Below are positions 1 through 7,574 of a DNA stretch of 64,000 bases, piece by piece. How positions within the stretch are numbered: the stretch's first letter is position 1; the number at the start of each line of letters is the position of its first letter. The position numbers and the translations under genes are program-made. The stretch is from DATDOR01 sp035512695 (GTDB taxonomy: Bacteria; Chloroflexota; Anaerolineae; Anaerolineales; JABWBV01): the NCBI GenBank assembly GCA_035512695.1, contig DATKDL010000027.1, forward strand, positions 1 to 64,000, written 5' to 3'. The notes under the pieces were generated by a model. The model worked only from the letters and a program-made list of their open reading frames with translations, ran no database searches and was not told where the DNA came from.

Positions 1-38
1 GCCCTGTATATCCGCACCTCTTTATTTTTGATCGGTTA

Positions 39-1913
39 TTATTCGATGATCACCGGCGTGTCGCTGTACCAGGTCGTCGTCATCACGCCGTCGAAAATAT
101 CGGCGGAGATGTAGTAGGTGGCGGGGGAAATACCGTTCGTGTCGATTGTGTAAACGAGCGACCCGTCAAAGAAGTTGAGCTCCGTGTTCGCCGGGGCGCC
201 GGCCCGGGTGGCGAGTGGAATAAAGATTTCAAATGGACCGTTTTGTGGGTTCAAAATCTGCCCTGAAAGCTGCGGTGCCGAGATCCGTCCGTTGTTGGGG
301 TTCGTGTCAGAGTCGAGATACATCGAAACAACGGCCTCCGGTGCGTTCGGCAGGGTGTAATAGACTTTGAGACCCTGTCCCTGCTGCACCGATTCGATCG
401 AGGTCAGGGTCACGAAATCCAGGTGGAAAGTCGTGTTCCCAGGCGTTTCGACCGGGTCGAACCGGAAACCGGTGGGGAAACCTGACCAGCAGTTCGGGCC
501 GATTTGGGTCGGGCAGCTTTCGATCAGGGCCTTTGAAAGATCGATGGTATAGGTGTGCCAGCCTTCGTACAGGACCAGGTCCTGGGTCGTCACCGCGTCG
601 ACACCTTCTCCCGCAAACCACCAGAGAAACCGCTGCACCCAGCCGGTACCGGCGCTGCCTGTGCCGTCCACCTTCATTCTGAACGTCGCGTAGCGATATT
701 TGGCGGCGTCGATCGGTGGACCGACCTTCAGGGTCAACCGCGGATCCCAATCTGTTGTGACGCCGGTGAGGATCCCGTTGGAAAAAACCATGTTCGCGAT
801 TTGCACCGACGCCTTGATGTCCCCTGAGTTGCTCATCCCCCAGGGATCGTTCAGGACCGTGCTGGCGTAATCCAGCCCGCTGTAACCGCTCGGACCCTGG
901 AACGCGAGGATCGGGGCGCGGTGGATGGTCAGGGGGGTGGCTGAGCAAGCGATCTCCCCGTTGATATCTTTAAGGTAAACCTGGTAGTCACCGGGTTCGA
1001 ACGATTCAGGAATCGGCAGCGGATAGGCCGCCGAGTAACCCGGCTGCAGCTGTGCGCCCCACTGGAAGGTCCCTGAGCCGGACGGGTTGGCGGAGGTCCC
1101 GACCAGGATCCCATCCGATCCGCAGGCCTGTTGGCTGAGATAGAATTTGAGTTCCCCGACCGGAGCGCCTTCCCAGGAAAGCGGTACGGTATTGGACGTG
1201 TCGATCGAGGTCAGGCGGACCCAATCGATCCGCATGGACTTGCCACCCTTGTTGAGCGGATCGATGCGGAAGGTCGTGATCATATTGGGGTCGTTGTTCC
1301 AGCTGCCGTGGACCCATGAGGAAGGCTTGGAAAGGTCGATCGTCATCAGCTCGCAGTCGCCGTTATTCTCGAAAAGCTTCTGCTGCTTGAGAAAGACATA
1401 AGCAGTGCTGCCGTTTGCCGGTTCTTCGAAGTTGGAACGGTCGTACATCCAGTAGACTTTCGCCGCCCAGTCCTCATCCAGGCCGTTCGTGGAGCTCGGA
1501 GCGGTGTCCAGGCACATGTAGTAGGAAAGCAATTTGTATCGACTGGCGTCGATCGGCCGGGTATCGCCCATCCGGAGCACGGATTGCGTGGTTGGGATCC
1601 CCGGCCAGTGCAGGTAGAGAACCGGGTCGTTGTTGGTGGAGAGGAGCTTCCATTGACCATCGCCGGTTACTTCGAAACTGGGGCGGTCGAAGTTTTTGAT
1701 GACCGTGAAGTAATCAGGGTAAGGCTCCGATTGCATATTCCAGGGCTGGCCGAGGACTTTGGTGGCAAAGTCATCTCCTTCCGGGACAACGGTGCGGCCG
1801 AGGGTCAGGGTGGCGGGTGAGGAGGCGTAGCCGGCGCTGGGGGGTAAAAGAGCCATCCCGGCGGTCAGGGCGAGGACTGCACCTGCGATCGAGAGGATGA
1901 TTCTGGTTTTCAT
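39..1913 (-). CDS. Secreted protein with duplicated jelly-roll-like module
   Basis: A 624-residue exported protein of unknown function. Residues 1-30 form a Sec signal peptide (basic start, hydrophobic core, ASS cleavage region). The mature part holds two related modules, about residues 40-240 and 340-510. Shared landmarks are DFATKVLGQPW versus DYASTVLNDPW, IDASRYKLLSYYM versus IDAAKYRYATFRM, a TIDLSK strand, and endings IDWVRLTSID versus LDFVTLTSIE. This pattern suits a duplicated beta-sandwich (carbohydrate-binding or adhesive). A third beta region closes the protein. The gene stands alone behind a c-di-GMP riboswitch and a terminator hairpin, so its expression probably follows c-di-GMP. 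The ATG is preceded by an AGGAG site. No catalytic motif was recognised. Confidence 0.85.
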   Translation of the reverse strand: MKTRIILSIAGAVLALTAGMALLPPSAGYASSPATLTLGRTVVPEGDDFATKVLGQPWNMQSEPYPDYFTVIKNFDRPSFEVTGDGQWKLLSTNNDPVLYLHWPGIPTTQSVLRMGDTRPIDASRYKLLSYYMCLDTAPSSTNGLDEDWAAKVYWMYDRSNFEEPANGSTAYVFLKQQKLFENNGDCELMTIDLSKPSSWVHGSWNNDPNMITTFRIDPLNKGGKSMRIDWVRLTSIDTSNTVPLSWEGAPVGELKFYLSQQACGSDGILVGTSANPSGSGTFQWGAQLQPGYSAAYPLPIPESFEPGDYQVYLKDINGEIACSATPLTIHRAPILAFQGPSGYSGLDYASTVLNDPWGMSNSGDIKASVQIANMVFSNGILTGVTTDWDPRLTLKVGPPIDAAKYRYATFRMKVDGTGSAGTGWVQRFLWWFAGEGVDAVTTQDLVLYEGWHTYTIDLSKALIESCPTQIGPNCWSGFPTGFRFDPVETPGNTTFHLDFVTLTSIESVQQGQGLKVYYTLPNAPEAVVSMYLDSDTNPNNGRISAPQLSGQILNPQNGPFEIFIPLATRAGAPANTELNFFDGSLVYTIDTNGISPATYYISADIFDGVMTTTWYSDTPVIIE

Positions 1914-1936
1914 TTTGCATCTCCTGATTGAGACGC

Positions 1937-1961
1937 AAAAGGCCTGGTCATCAGCCAGGCC
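1937..1961 (-). terminator. Riboswitch-controlled intrinsic terminator
   Basis: Read on the minus strand, GGCCTGG pairs with CCAGGCC around a 7-base loop and is followed by TTTT. It lies between the c-di-GMP aptamer and the start codon at 1913. The 5' arm can also pair with an identical CCAGGCC inside the 3' edge of the aptamer, so it looks like the expression platform of the switch. Confidence 0.7.
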
Positions 1962-1984
1962 CGCAGAATCATGCTCTTATGGAG

Positions 1985-2080
1985 TCGCTTCGGCGGCCTG
2001 GCAATCATGGCGAGTTGCCTCGCTTTAGATCCATGGCTTTGCGTCCCCGGCTTTCGCCGGGTTTGCCGTTATCGGCGTTC
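1985..2080 (-). ncRNA. Cyclic di-GMP-I (GEMM) riboswitch aptamer
   Basis: The minus strand carries the diagnostic GEMM-I core: GGCAAACC, a short helix capped by a GAAA tetraloop, then GGGACGCAAAGCC, a CTAA element, a second hairpin (GCGAGGCAACTCGC) and a closing GCCGCCGA strand. The base that decides ligand choice in this class (the one before GCAAACC) reads G, as in c-di-GMP sensors, not the A of cGAMP variants. It precedes the secreted protein ending at 39. Identification is by motif order, not by covariance-model search. Confidence 0.85.
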
Positions 2081-2198
2081 TTTGTAGCTACTCAGATAGC
2101 TGCTGAGAATTCGGGAAAGATGATGGCCTTGCGGTGGTCCCCCACCGCAGGCCCCCTTCTTTCAGTGAATTTAGCAGTAGCTTGATTACTTCATCTCT

Positions 2199-2207
2199 AA
2201 TATAATA
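2199..2207 (-). promoter_or_regulatory. Possible promoter -10 for riboswitch transcript
   Basis: An AT-rich island in otherwise GC-rich DNA reads TATTATATT on the minus strand, about 120 bases upstream of the aptamer. It is the best -10 candidate for the riboswitch mRNA. No convincing -35 was seen. A GC-rich hairpin (GCGGTGG/CCACCGC) lies between it and the aptamer. Confidence 0.35.
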
Positions 2208-2353
2208 ACCGATCGGAAACCAATTGAAAATCACTAATAAGTACTGCCATATGAAAATTTCTAAATGTAAGGGTACACTCCGAAAACGACGGCCGGATGA
2301 TAAGGGTCCCCGACTCGGTTCGGATGTGTTCGAGGTCCCGGTCCGCCGGCCGA

Positions 2354-3766
2354 TCAGGCTCGGTGGACTTCCCGCGCCGAACGCAAACCGGATTCAATCG
2401 CCCCCTGGATCCAGGCGTGACTGAGCGAGGCGTGCTCCCCGGCGAAATGAATGCGCCCTTCCGGTGCGATGATGTGATCGTGCAGTTGGGTTTGCTGCCC
2501 GGGGTCGAACAGGGCGAAAGCACCGCCGGCGAACTCGTCGTCGTGCCACATCCAGGAGGCCCCGACTTCAAACTCTTCCAGGATCTGCGGGTGGATCTGG
2601 GCGACGTTTTCGATCGCCTGGGAGAGCCGGTCATGCTCCGTGAGCGACCCCCAGCGCTGGGCGTCCTCCGACCAGGTGTAGCTGGCGAGCAGGACGCCTC
2701 GGCCGGTCTCGCGGCCGTGTTCAGGGTAGTAGAGGTTGCGCACCGCCAGGTCGGTCGTCGTCCCACCGCCGGTGATGTCTTCGTCCTGCTCCCAGAACCG
2801 CCGGCGGCACTGCAGGAAGATCTTGGCGGAGGCGTCATATTTGAGCTGGCGGATGGCGCGCTGCTTGGCGCGCGTGAACGGCTTGAGCACTTCGACGTGG
2901 CGCAGCACCGGGAAGGGGACCGTCAGGATGGCCCGATCGCCGGTGATCGACCGGCGGCCGGCCAGGGTCTGGTAATGAACGGTGACCGAAGCGGGGTCCT
3001 GATCGATCGCCGTCATCTTCGCACCGAAACGGATCCGATCGCACAGGGCGGGCATGAAGGCGCGCGGCAGGCTGTCGGTCCCCTGGGTCAAATAGACCAT
3101 GTTGGTGTAATACCCGCCGGCCTCTTCGCGCAGGAGCTCGAGGAACGACGAGTTCATCAGCGATTCCTGGTTGAACAGCAGCCCGAACATCTCGATCGCG
3201 CCTTCGGACCAGCCGTTGACGTCCTCCAGGAACTCGCGCACCGAGTACTGGTCATAATATGCATAGACATCAGCCCAGCCCCCGCGCTCGATCATATCGG
3301 TAACCGGTCTCAGCGCTTCATCCCACAACTGTGCAGCCGTCTTACCGCTTTCATTTAAGGACACATCAAACGGGAGCAGGTGCGGATTCGCCGCCACTTC
3401 CGCCATCCGCCTTTTGACCCCATCGAAATGGACGAAGTTGTTCGGGTTTCCCATCGTGAAATCGGCGGTCGGGAGGCCGAACTTTTCGATATAGGCCATG
3501 GTGAGCGCGTGGGCGCGTGGGATCCGCATCGCGCCCGCCTCTGCGTGCAGACCATGTGTAAACGGCTCTCGCATCGTGTAGATCCGCCCGCCCACTCGCT
3601 GCTGCGCCTCCAGCACGATCGGGTCATGCCCCGCTTTCAGCAGCAAATCGGCCGCCACCAGCCCGGCCATCCCGGCGCCGACGATGATGACCTTCTGCGG
3701 CGCCCCGGTGTGCGGCAGCCCCCCCTGGATCAGGGCGAGATCATCGCCCAAAGACATCGCGTTCAT
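2354..3766 (-). CDS. Flavin amine oxidase (MAO / L-amino-acid oxidase family)
   Basis: A 470-residue FAD-dependent oxidase of primary amines or amino acids, releasing aldehyde or keto acid, ammonia and peroxide. The Rossmann FAD site is clear: IIVGAGMAGLVAADLL at about 27-42, an acidic strand end, then RVGGRIYT near 57-64, typical of the amine oxidase family. The C-terminal FAD/substrate motif FAGEHAS lies near 441, followed by the amphipathic helix of the family. There is no signal peptide, so it is cytoplasmic. The ATG has a GAGAGG site upstream. It diverges from aroH-tyrA, so a role in aromatic amino acid turnover is possible but not shown. Substrate cannot be read from sequence. Confidence 0.85.
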   Translation of the reverse strand: MNAMSLGDDLALIQGGLPHTGAPQKVIIVGAGMAGLVAADLLLKAGHDPIVLEAQQRVGGRIYTMREPFTHGLHAEAGAMRIPRAHALTMAYIEKFGLPTADFTMGNPNNFVHFDGVKRRMAEVAANPHLLPFDVSLNESGKTAAQLWDEALRPVTDMIERGGWADVYAYYDQYSVREFLEDVNGWSEGAIEMFGLLFNQESLMNSSFLELLREEAGGYYTNMVYLTQGTDSLPRAFMPALCDRIRFGAKMTAIDQDPASVTVHYQTLAGRRSITGDRAILTVPFPVLRHVEVLKPFTRAKQRAIRQLKYDASAKIFLQCRRRFWEQDEDITGGGTTTDLAVRNLYYPEHGRETGRGVLLASYTWSEDAQRWGSLTEHDRLSQAIENVAQIHPQILEEFEVGASWMWHDDEFAGGAFALFDPGQQTQLHDHIIAPEGRIHFAGEHASLSHAWIQGAIESGLRSAREVHRA

Positions 3767-3872
3767 GAATTTACCTCTCTACCAGGAAATTAAATCAGAA
3801 TTGAACTATAACACGCGGAGAATCGTAGGAGCACACCGGGCTACAATTTGCACCCAGTTCAATCATTACGCG

Positions 3873-3878
3873 TATAAT
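3873..3878 (+). promoter_or_regulatory. Candidate -10 box (TATAAT) for aroH-tyrA
   Basis: A perfect TATAAT lies 44 bases before the aroH ATG. The predicted start of transcription falls at the beginning of the GCCAACCA repeat, so the repeat would form most of the 5' leader. Confidence 0.5.
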
Positions 3879-3884
3879 CCTTCA

Positions 3885-3916
3885 GCCAACCAGCCAACCA
3901 GCCAACCAGCCAACCA
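3885..3916 (+). repeat. Tandem octamer GCCAACCA x4 in the aroH leader
   Basis: Four perfect head-to-tail copies of GCCAACCA sit between the candidate -10 box and the aroH start codon. No Shine-Dalgarno sequence is visible between repeat and ATG. Copy-number change would alter leader length or promoter spacing. Confidence 0.9.
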
Positions 3917-3922
3917 GGCCCC

Positions 3923-4306
3923 ATGCCCACCCGCGGACTCCGAGGCGCCGTCCAGGCGACGGCCGACACACCTGAAGCGATTTACACCGCGGCGCGCGAT
4001 TTGCTGACCGCGATCTACGCTCGCAACCCGAGCCTGGCGGCGGACGATATCGCCAGCATCTTTTTCACGATGACCTCCGATCTGACCTCGGCCTATCCGG
4101 CCCTGGCGGCCCGGCAGCTCGGCTGGGTGGATACGCCCTTGCTTTGCGCCGTGGAGATCGATGTGCCGGGCGGGTTGGAGCGGGTTATCCGCGTCCTGCT
4201 GCACTGGAATACCGGCCGCTCACAGACCGAAATCCACCACGTATATCTTGGCGCCGCCGCCGCCCTCCGGCCCGATCTGAATATCGATCGCGAGGGGGAT
4301 CCCTGA
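3923..4306 (+). CDS. aroH: Chorismate mutase, AroH type
   Basis: A 127-residue monofunctional chorismate mutase converting chorismate to prephenate, the entry to phenylalanine and tyrosine. Length and fold signature fit the trimeric AroH family. The active-site residues fall at the same numbers as in the Bacillus subtilis enzyme: Arg7 (MPTRGLRGA), Cys75 and Glu78 (LLCAVEID), Arg90 (RVIR) and Tyr108 (HHVYLG). It is followed immediately by tyrA, whose start appears to overlap its stop codon. The ATG lacks a Shine-Dalgarno site, and a 4x octamer repeat lies in the leader. Confidence 0.93.
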   Translation: MPTRGLRGAVQATADTPEAIYTAARDLLTAIYARNPSLAADDIASIFFTMTSDLTSAYPALAARQLGWVDTPLLCAVEIDVPGGLERVIRVLLHWNTGRSQTEIHHVYLGAAAALRPDLNIDREGDP

Positions 4307-5175
4307 CGGATCCGGCCGGGCTGGCCGGCAGGACGGTCGCCTTTGCCGGCCTCGGTCTGATGGGAGGCTCCCTGGCGCTCGCGCTGCGCGACCGCTGCAA
4401 ACGCCTGCTCGCAGTGGACCCGGATGTCGGGGTCCGGAAGCTGGCAATCGAGCGGGGCGTCGTCGACGTGATTGCCGCATCACCGGAGGACTTGCTTGCA
4501 GAAGCAGACCTCGTCATCCTGGCGGCACCCGTTGTCCAGTGCCTGAGGCTGATCGAGCGTCTCCCCGATCTGCACCCAGGGGCCCCGGTCGTGATGGACC
4601 TGGCGTCCACCAAGGTCGAGATCGTCCGGGCGCTCGAACGGCTTCCGGACCGGTTCGACCTGCTCCCGGCCCACCCGATGTGCGGGAAAGAGACCGGCGG
4701 TCTGGCGAACGCAACCCCCGAATTGTTTTCCGGCGCGGTCCTGGTCTTCACCCCCCTCGAACGCACCAGCCCCGCCGCGCTCGATCTCGGCGAGGAGATC
4801 GCGGCGGTGGTGCGATCGACCCCGCTCCGGATGTCCCCTGAATTGCACGATGCCTGGGTCGCCTCGACGAGCCATCTCCCATACCTGCTCGCGGCCGCCC
4901 TCGCAGCCGCCACGCCGGAAGACGTGCGCGCCCTGATCGGGCCCGGTTTTCGCAGCACGGTCCGGTTGGCCGGGAGCGATCCCGACATGATGGCCGATGT
5001 CCTGCTGACCAACCGGACCGAAGTGCGGGCGGCGCTTGCCGGGTTGAAATCGGAACTGGTTGTCCTCGAACAGATCCTGGCGGACGGGGACGGGGACCTG
5101 ATCCGGCAAGCGCTCGAGGCCGCCCGGCGAAAATACAACCGGCTCCTCTTTCCGGGTACAGATCGGGACGCGTGA
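4303..5175 (+). CDS. tyrA: Prephenate dehydrogenase, TyrA family
   Basis: NAD(P)-dependent prephenate (or arogenate) dehydrogenase of tyrosine synthesis, acting on the product of the gene before it. The nucleotide-binding loop is GLGLMGGS (about residues 16-23). Other family marks are DLVILAAPV, the catalytic-region HPMCGKETGG, and the helical C-terminal dimer domain with STSHLPYLLAAAL. No ATG, GTG or TTG occurs in frame near the Rossmann start. The best start is a CTG at 4303 overlapping the aroH TGA as CTGA, with AGGGGG five bases upstream, giving about 290 residues. An upstream TTG at 4144 would overlap aroH by 160 bases and is unlikely. No ACT domain is visible. Confidence 0.88.
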   Translation: MTDPAGLAGRTVAFAGLGLMGGSLALALRDRCKRLLAVDPDVGVRKLAIERGVVDVIAASPEDLLAEADLVILAAPVVQCLRLIERLPDLHPGAPVVMDLASTKVEIVRALERLPDRFDLLPAHPMCGKETGGLANATPELFSGAVLVFTPLERTSPAALDLGEEIAAVVRSTPLRMSPELHDAWVASTSHLPYLLAAALAAATPEDVRALIGPGFRSTVRLAGSDPDMMADVLLTNRTEVRAALAGLKSELVVLEQILADGDGDLIRQALEAARRKYNRLLFPGTDRDA

Positions 5176-5184
5176 AATCCCGGT

Positions 5185-5234
5185 AAAAAACCAGCCGTGC
5201 GAACGGCCGAAGCCTGCTCGCACGCCTGGTTTTT
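5185..5234. terminator. Bidirectional terminator after tyrA
   Basis: Inverted repeat AAAAAACCAG-CGTGCGA pairing with TCGCACG-CTGGTTTTT. It has a T-run on either strand and separates tyrA from the converging small membrane gene. Confidence 0.85.
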
Positions 5235-5273
5235 GCCGGAATTTCAACGGCGGCTCAAATCGCTACTGTGGAT

Positions 5274-5444
5274 CTAAAAATTTTCCAGCATGACGCCCAG
5301 GGCCAGGATGACAAAACCGATGATCACCAGCCAGGGGGCAAAGTCGCTGATCGCAGACAGCTGGATGAACGTCCCGAGCACTCCGAGGACGCCCACCACC
5401 ATTGCGAGGTAGAACGTTGTATTTTTCGGTGCAGACAGATTCAT
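5274..5444 (-). CDS. Small two-helix membrane protein (56 aa)
   Basis: A short open frame of 56 residues starting MNLSAPKNTTFYLAMVV and ending VMLENF. Two hydrophobic stretches (about residues 12-30 and 37-53) predict two membrane helices joined by a short polar turn. The ATG has a strong GGAGG site seven bases upstream. It lies just downstream of the LysM gene on the same strand (24-base gap) and ends before a bidirectional terminator, so the two are probably co-transcribed. Function is unknown. The ribosome site and clean membrane pattern argue that it is real. Confidence 0.7.
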   Translation of the reverse strand: MNLSAPKNTTFYLAMVVGVLGVLGTFIQLSAISDFAPWLVIIGFVILALGVMLENF

Positions 5445-5468
5445 CACATCCTCCGTTTGGGTCCAGCC

Positions 5469-6260
5469 TTAGAGTTTGGGGATTTTGAGCACCATCCCGG
5501 GGATGATGCGGTTCGGATCGTCGCCGATTACGTCCTTATTCTCCTCGTAGATCACCATGTACTTGGGCTTGATGGCGGAGTTGTAGTACTTGAGCGAGAT
5601 ATGGCTCAGCGTTTCACCGCTGACTACCGTGTGCTCCGCCATGTACTCAGTGGCCGCCCGGGAAGCCGATCCGAGGGGGCGTGCGCCGGTTGTGCCTTTC
5701 GTCCTGGGCTGAAGGGATCGCTGGATTTTGCCCGGAACTGCCGTAGTCCGGGTCGGCGGCCGAGCGGCAGTTTTCTGCATCGGTTTGGTGCCCGGCTTGG
5801 CGGCCGGCTTGGCGGTGACCGGCGGCTTGAGCGCTTTCTTGATTTTCTCAACCGCTTTCGCTTCCTTCTTGCTGACCTTCTCGCCGAGACCTAAAAACCC
5901 TTCTCCGGCCGCGCCGGCGACAGTGTCTGCGATGCCGATCAGAAGGTCCCGGTACGGGTTCGCCTCCTCAAGGGTCAGCTTGCTTCCCAGCAGCGCGTTG
6001 ATCTCCGAAATCGCCTGTTCGGCATCGGAGAGCGTGGCGTCTTTGAGCTCCTTCGCCGGTTTGCCTTTGTCCGCGAGGACTTCCCGTACGAAGCTGCTGG
6101 TCGTGGAGTATTCCTTGAGGGCGTTTTTGTAGTCTCCCGATTCTTTGGCGCGGGTCATCAGCGCCACATTCCCGTCGGCCGCGGCCAGGGCTGCCATCAC
6201 CCATTCGGGACCGTCACGGATTAACTGCCATTCGGTGGAATTGAATTTGGATCTGGTCAT
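5469..6260 (-). CDS. LysM-domain protein with helical N-terminus
   Basis: A 263-residue protein. The C-terminal 50 residues form a LysM domain: HTVVSGETLSHISLKYY, an Asn/Lys-rich middle, and IIPGMVLKIPKL. LysM modules bind peptidoglycan or other N-acetylglucosamine polymers. The N-terminal 135 residues are helical and begin KFNSTEWQLIRDGPEW; no family was recognised with confidence. A basic, Pro/Ala/Lys-rich linker (about 135-205) joins them. There is no signal peptide or membrane helix, so either it is exported by another route or the LysM acts inside the cell, as in YgaU-like proteins. It shares a palindromic promoter region with the oxygenase gene at 6366. Confidence 0.8.
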   Translation of the reverse strand: MTRSKFNSTEWQLIRDGPEWVMAALAAADGNVALMTRAKESGDYKNALKEYSTTSSFVREVLADKGKPAKELKDATLSDAEQAISEINALLGSKLTLEEANPYRDLLIGIADTVAGAAGEGFLGLGEKVSKKEAKAVEKIKKALKPPVTAKPAAKPGTKPMQKTAARPPTRTTAVPGKIQRSLQPRTKGTTGARPLGSASRAATEYMAEHTVVSGETLSHISLKYYNSAIKPKYMVIYEENKDVIGDDPNRIIPGMVLKIPKL

Positions 6261-6309
6261 CAGGTTTCTCCTGTTGGTCGGTTATCTGGTTTTAAGGTCC
6301 AACTGTTAC

Positions 6310-6325
6310 GTGGATTATAATCCAC
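6310..6325. promoter_or_regulatory. Palindromic bidirectional promoter core
   Basis: GTGGATTATAATCCAC is a perfect 16-base palindrome between two diverging genes. TATAAT can be read on the plus strand (6316-6321) and on the minus strand (6319-6314), so the two -10 boxes overlap on opposite strands. It may also be an operator. -35 boxes are weak. Confidence 0.5.
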
Positions 6326-6365
6326 TTTAAATCCATCAAATTTCATTCCTCCGGGGGAGGACTCC

Positions 6366-7490
6366 TTGGTCCCCACACGCTGGACGATCCCATTCCTTAA
6401 CCGTCACCGCCACCAGACCGACCCGGCTGCGGATGATGTCATCTCCGCCGTGTTCCTAGAACACGGCGTCGGCAAGTTGAACGGCATTCTCCGGAGTCTT
6501 GTGGAGAACGACGGGTTCATCCCCGAACATCTCCCTTCGGCGGTGCACGACTTCCTTGAAAAAACGGCCGCCCTCCCGGAATGGGCCGACCCTGACCTGA
6601 TCCTGAAGGGAGAGGATTTTTTCGACCGGCACTGGCCGCTGGTGATCACCTTTCTCTTCTGCGCCTCGCTCCCAAATGCCTACGCCGCGCATCGTGGAGC
6701 CCAGGTGCTGGCGCTGACCGCGCGGCTGGAAACCCATGTTGAGCGCCGAATCTTCGAAACCGCCCAGTTCGTCCTGGATGTGATGGCGCCGGGCGGCCTG
6801 AGCGGTTCGGGGCGCGGGATCCGCTCTGCGCAAAAGGTCCGGCTGATGCACGCCACGATCCGCCATTTGATCCTCAACGAAGAAAAATGGCGCCGGCATT
6901 GGGACATGGAATGGGGCAATCCCATCAACCAGGAGGACCTGGCCGGTACCCTGATGACCTTTTCAGTCCAGATCCTGGACGGGTTCCGCCGGTTCAACGT
7001 GCCCGTCTCCACGGATGAGCAGGAGGCCTATCTCCACGTCTGGAAAGTGATCGGGCACCAGATGGGCGTGCATCCCGACCTGCTGCCGGTCGACGTCGCG
7101 GATGGATACACCCTGGCGTACGCGATCCTCGACCACCAGAAAGGGCCCAGCGAGGCCGGCAGCGCGCTGGCGGCTGCACTGGTCCATTTCATGCGGCAGA
7201 AAATGCCCCTGCGCCTCCTTCGCGGTTTGCCCGCCACGCTCATCCGCCGCTGCGTCGATCCGGACATTGCCGATATGCTGGAAATCCCCCCGGCGGACTG
7301 GACCCGCATTCTCGTCACGCTCGGCGCCGGGACCGCCGGCATGCTGGAGCGCCTGGGTCTGCGCCGCCGCCGGGTCAACCTGCTGCTGGACTGGATCAGC
7401 ACATCCGTCATCCAGGCCCTGATCGACCTGGACCGCGGCGGGGAGCGGACCCCGTTTGCGATCCCGGAAAGCCTGCGGGCGCCGATCTGA
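6366..7490 (+). CDS. MpaB/rubber-oxygenase (DUF2236)-like protein
   Basis: A 374-residue protein of the DUF2236 family, which includes latex-clearing protein Lcp (a b-type haem dioxygenase cleaving polyisoprene) and the fungal MpaB oxygenase that cuts a farnesyl chain. The signature RLMHATIRHLI lies near 160, followed by the family's typical WGNPINQEDLAGTLMTFS and a later helix with W-KVIGH-MGV. The substrate is probably hydrophobic; the reaction here is inferred from family only. TTG start with a near-perfect GGGGGAGG site five bases upstream. It precedes a membrane protein resembling terpene cyclases, separated by a 50-base palindrome. Confidence 0.8.
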   Translation: MVPTRWTIPFLNRHRHQTDPAADDVISAVFLEHGVGKLNGILRSLVENDGFIPEHLPSAVHDFLEKTAALPEWADPDLILKGEDFFDRHWPLVITFLFCASLPNAYAAHRGAQVLALTARLETHVERRIFETAQFVLDVMAPGGLSGSGRGIRSAQKVRLMHATIRHLILNEEKWRRHWDMEWGNPINQEDLAGTLMTFSVQILDGFRRFNVPVSTDEQEAYLHVWKVIGHQMGVHPDLLPVDVADGYTLAYAILDHQKGPSEAGSALAAALVHFMRQKMPLRLLRGLPATLIRRCVDPDIADMLEIPPADWTRILVTLGAGTAGMLERLGLRRRRVNLLLDWISTSVIQALIDLDRGGERTPFAIPESLRAPI

Positions 7491-7499
7491 GCGAAATCG

Positions 7500-7549
7500 G
7501 CGAATGGGCGAATGGGCGAATCAGCTGATTCGCCCATTCGCCCATTCGC
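7500..7549. repeat. Perfect 50-bp palindrome of GGGCGAAT units
   Basis: Octamers of GCGAATGG type run to the centre CAGCTG and are mirrored as ATTCGCCC units, giving a perfect 25-base inverted repeat. It lies between the oxygenase stop and the Shine-Dalgarno of the next gene. Similar arrays occur near 40.6, 47.5 and 61.5 kb. Confidence 0.95.
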
Positions 7550-7574
7550 TGACTCTCACTTCCACGGAGGAACC

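Noticed and set aside
4144..4302. TTG at 4144 as the start of tyrA
   Set aside because: Would overlap aroH by about 160 bases and add a sequence with no family similarity; the CTG start has a ribosome site.
7512..7574. N-terminal extension of the PaxB-like protein
   Set aside because: These codons come from the 50-base palindrome; the ATG at 7575 has a GGAGG site at proper distance.
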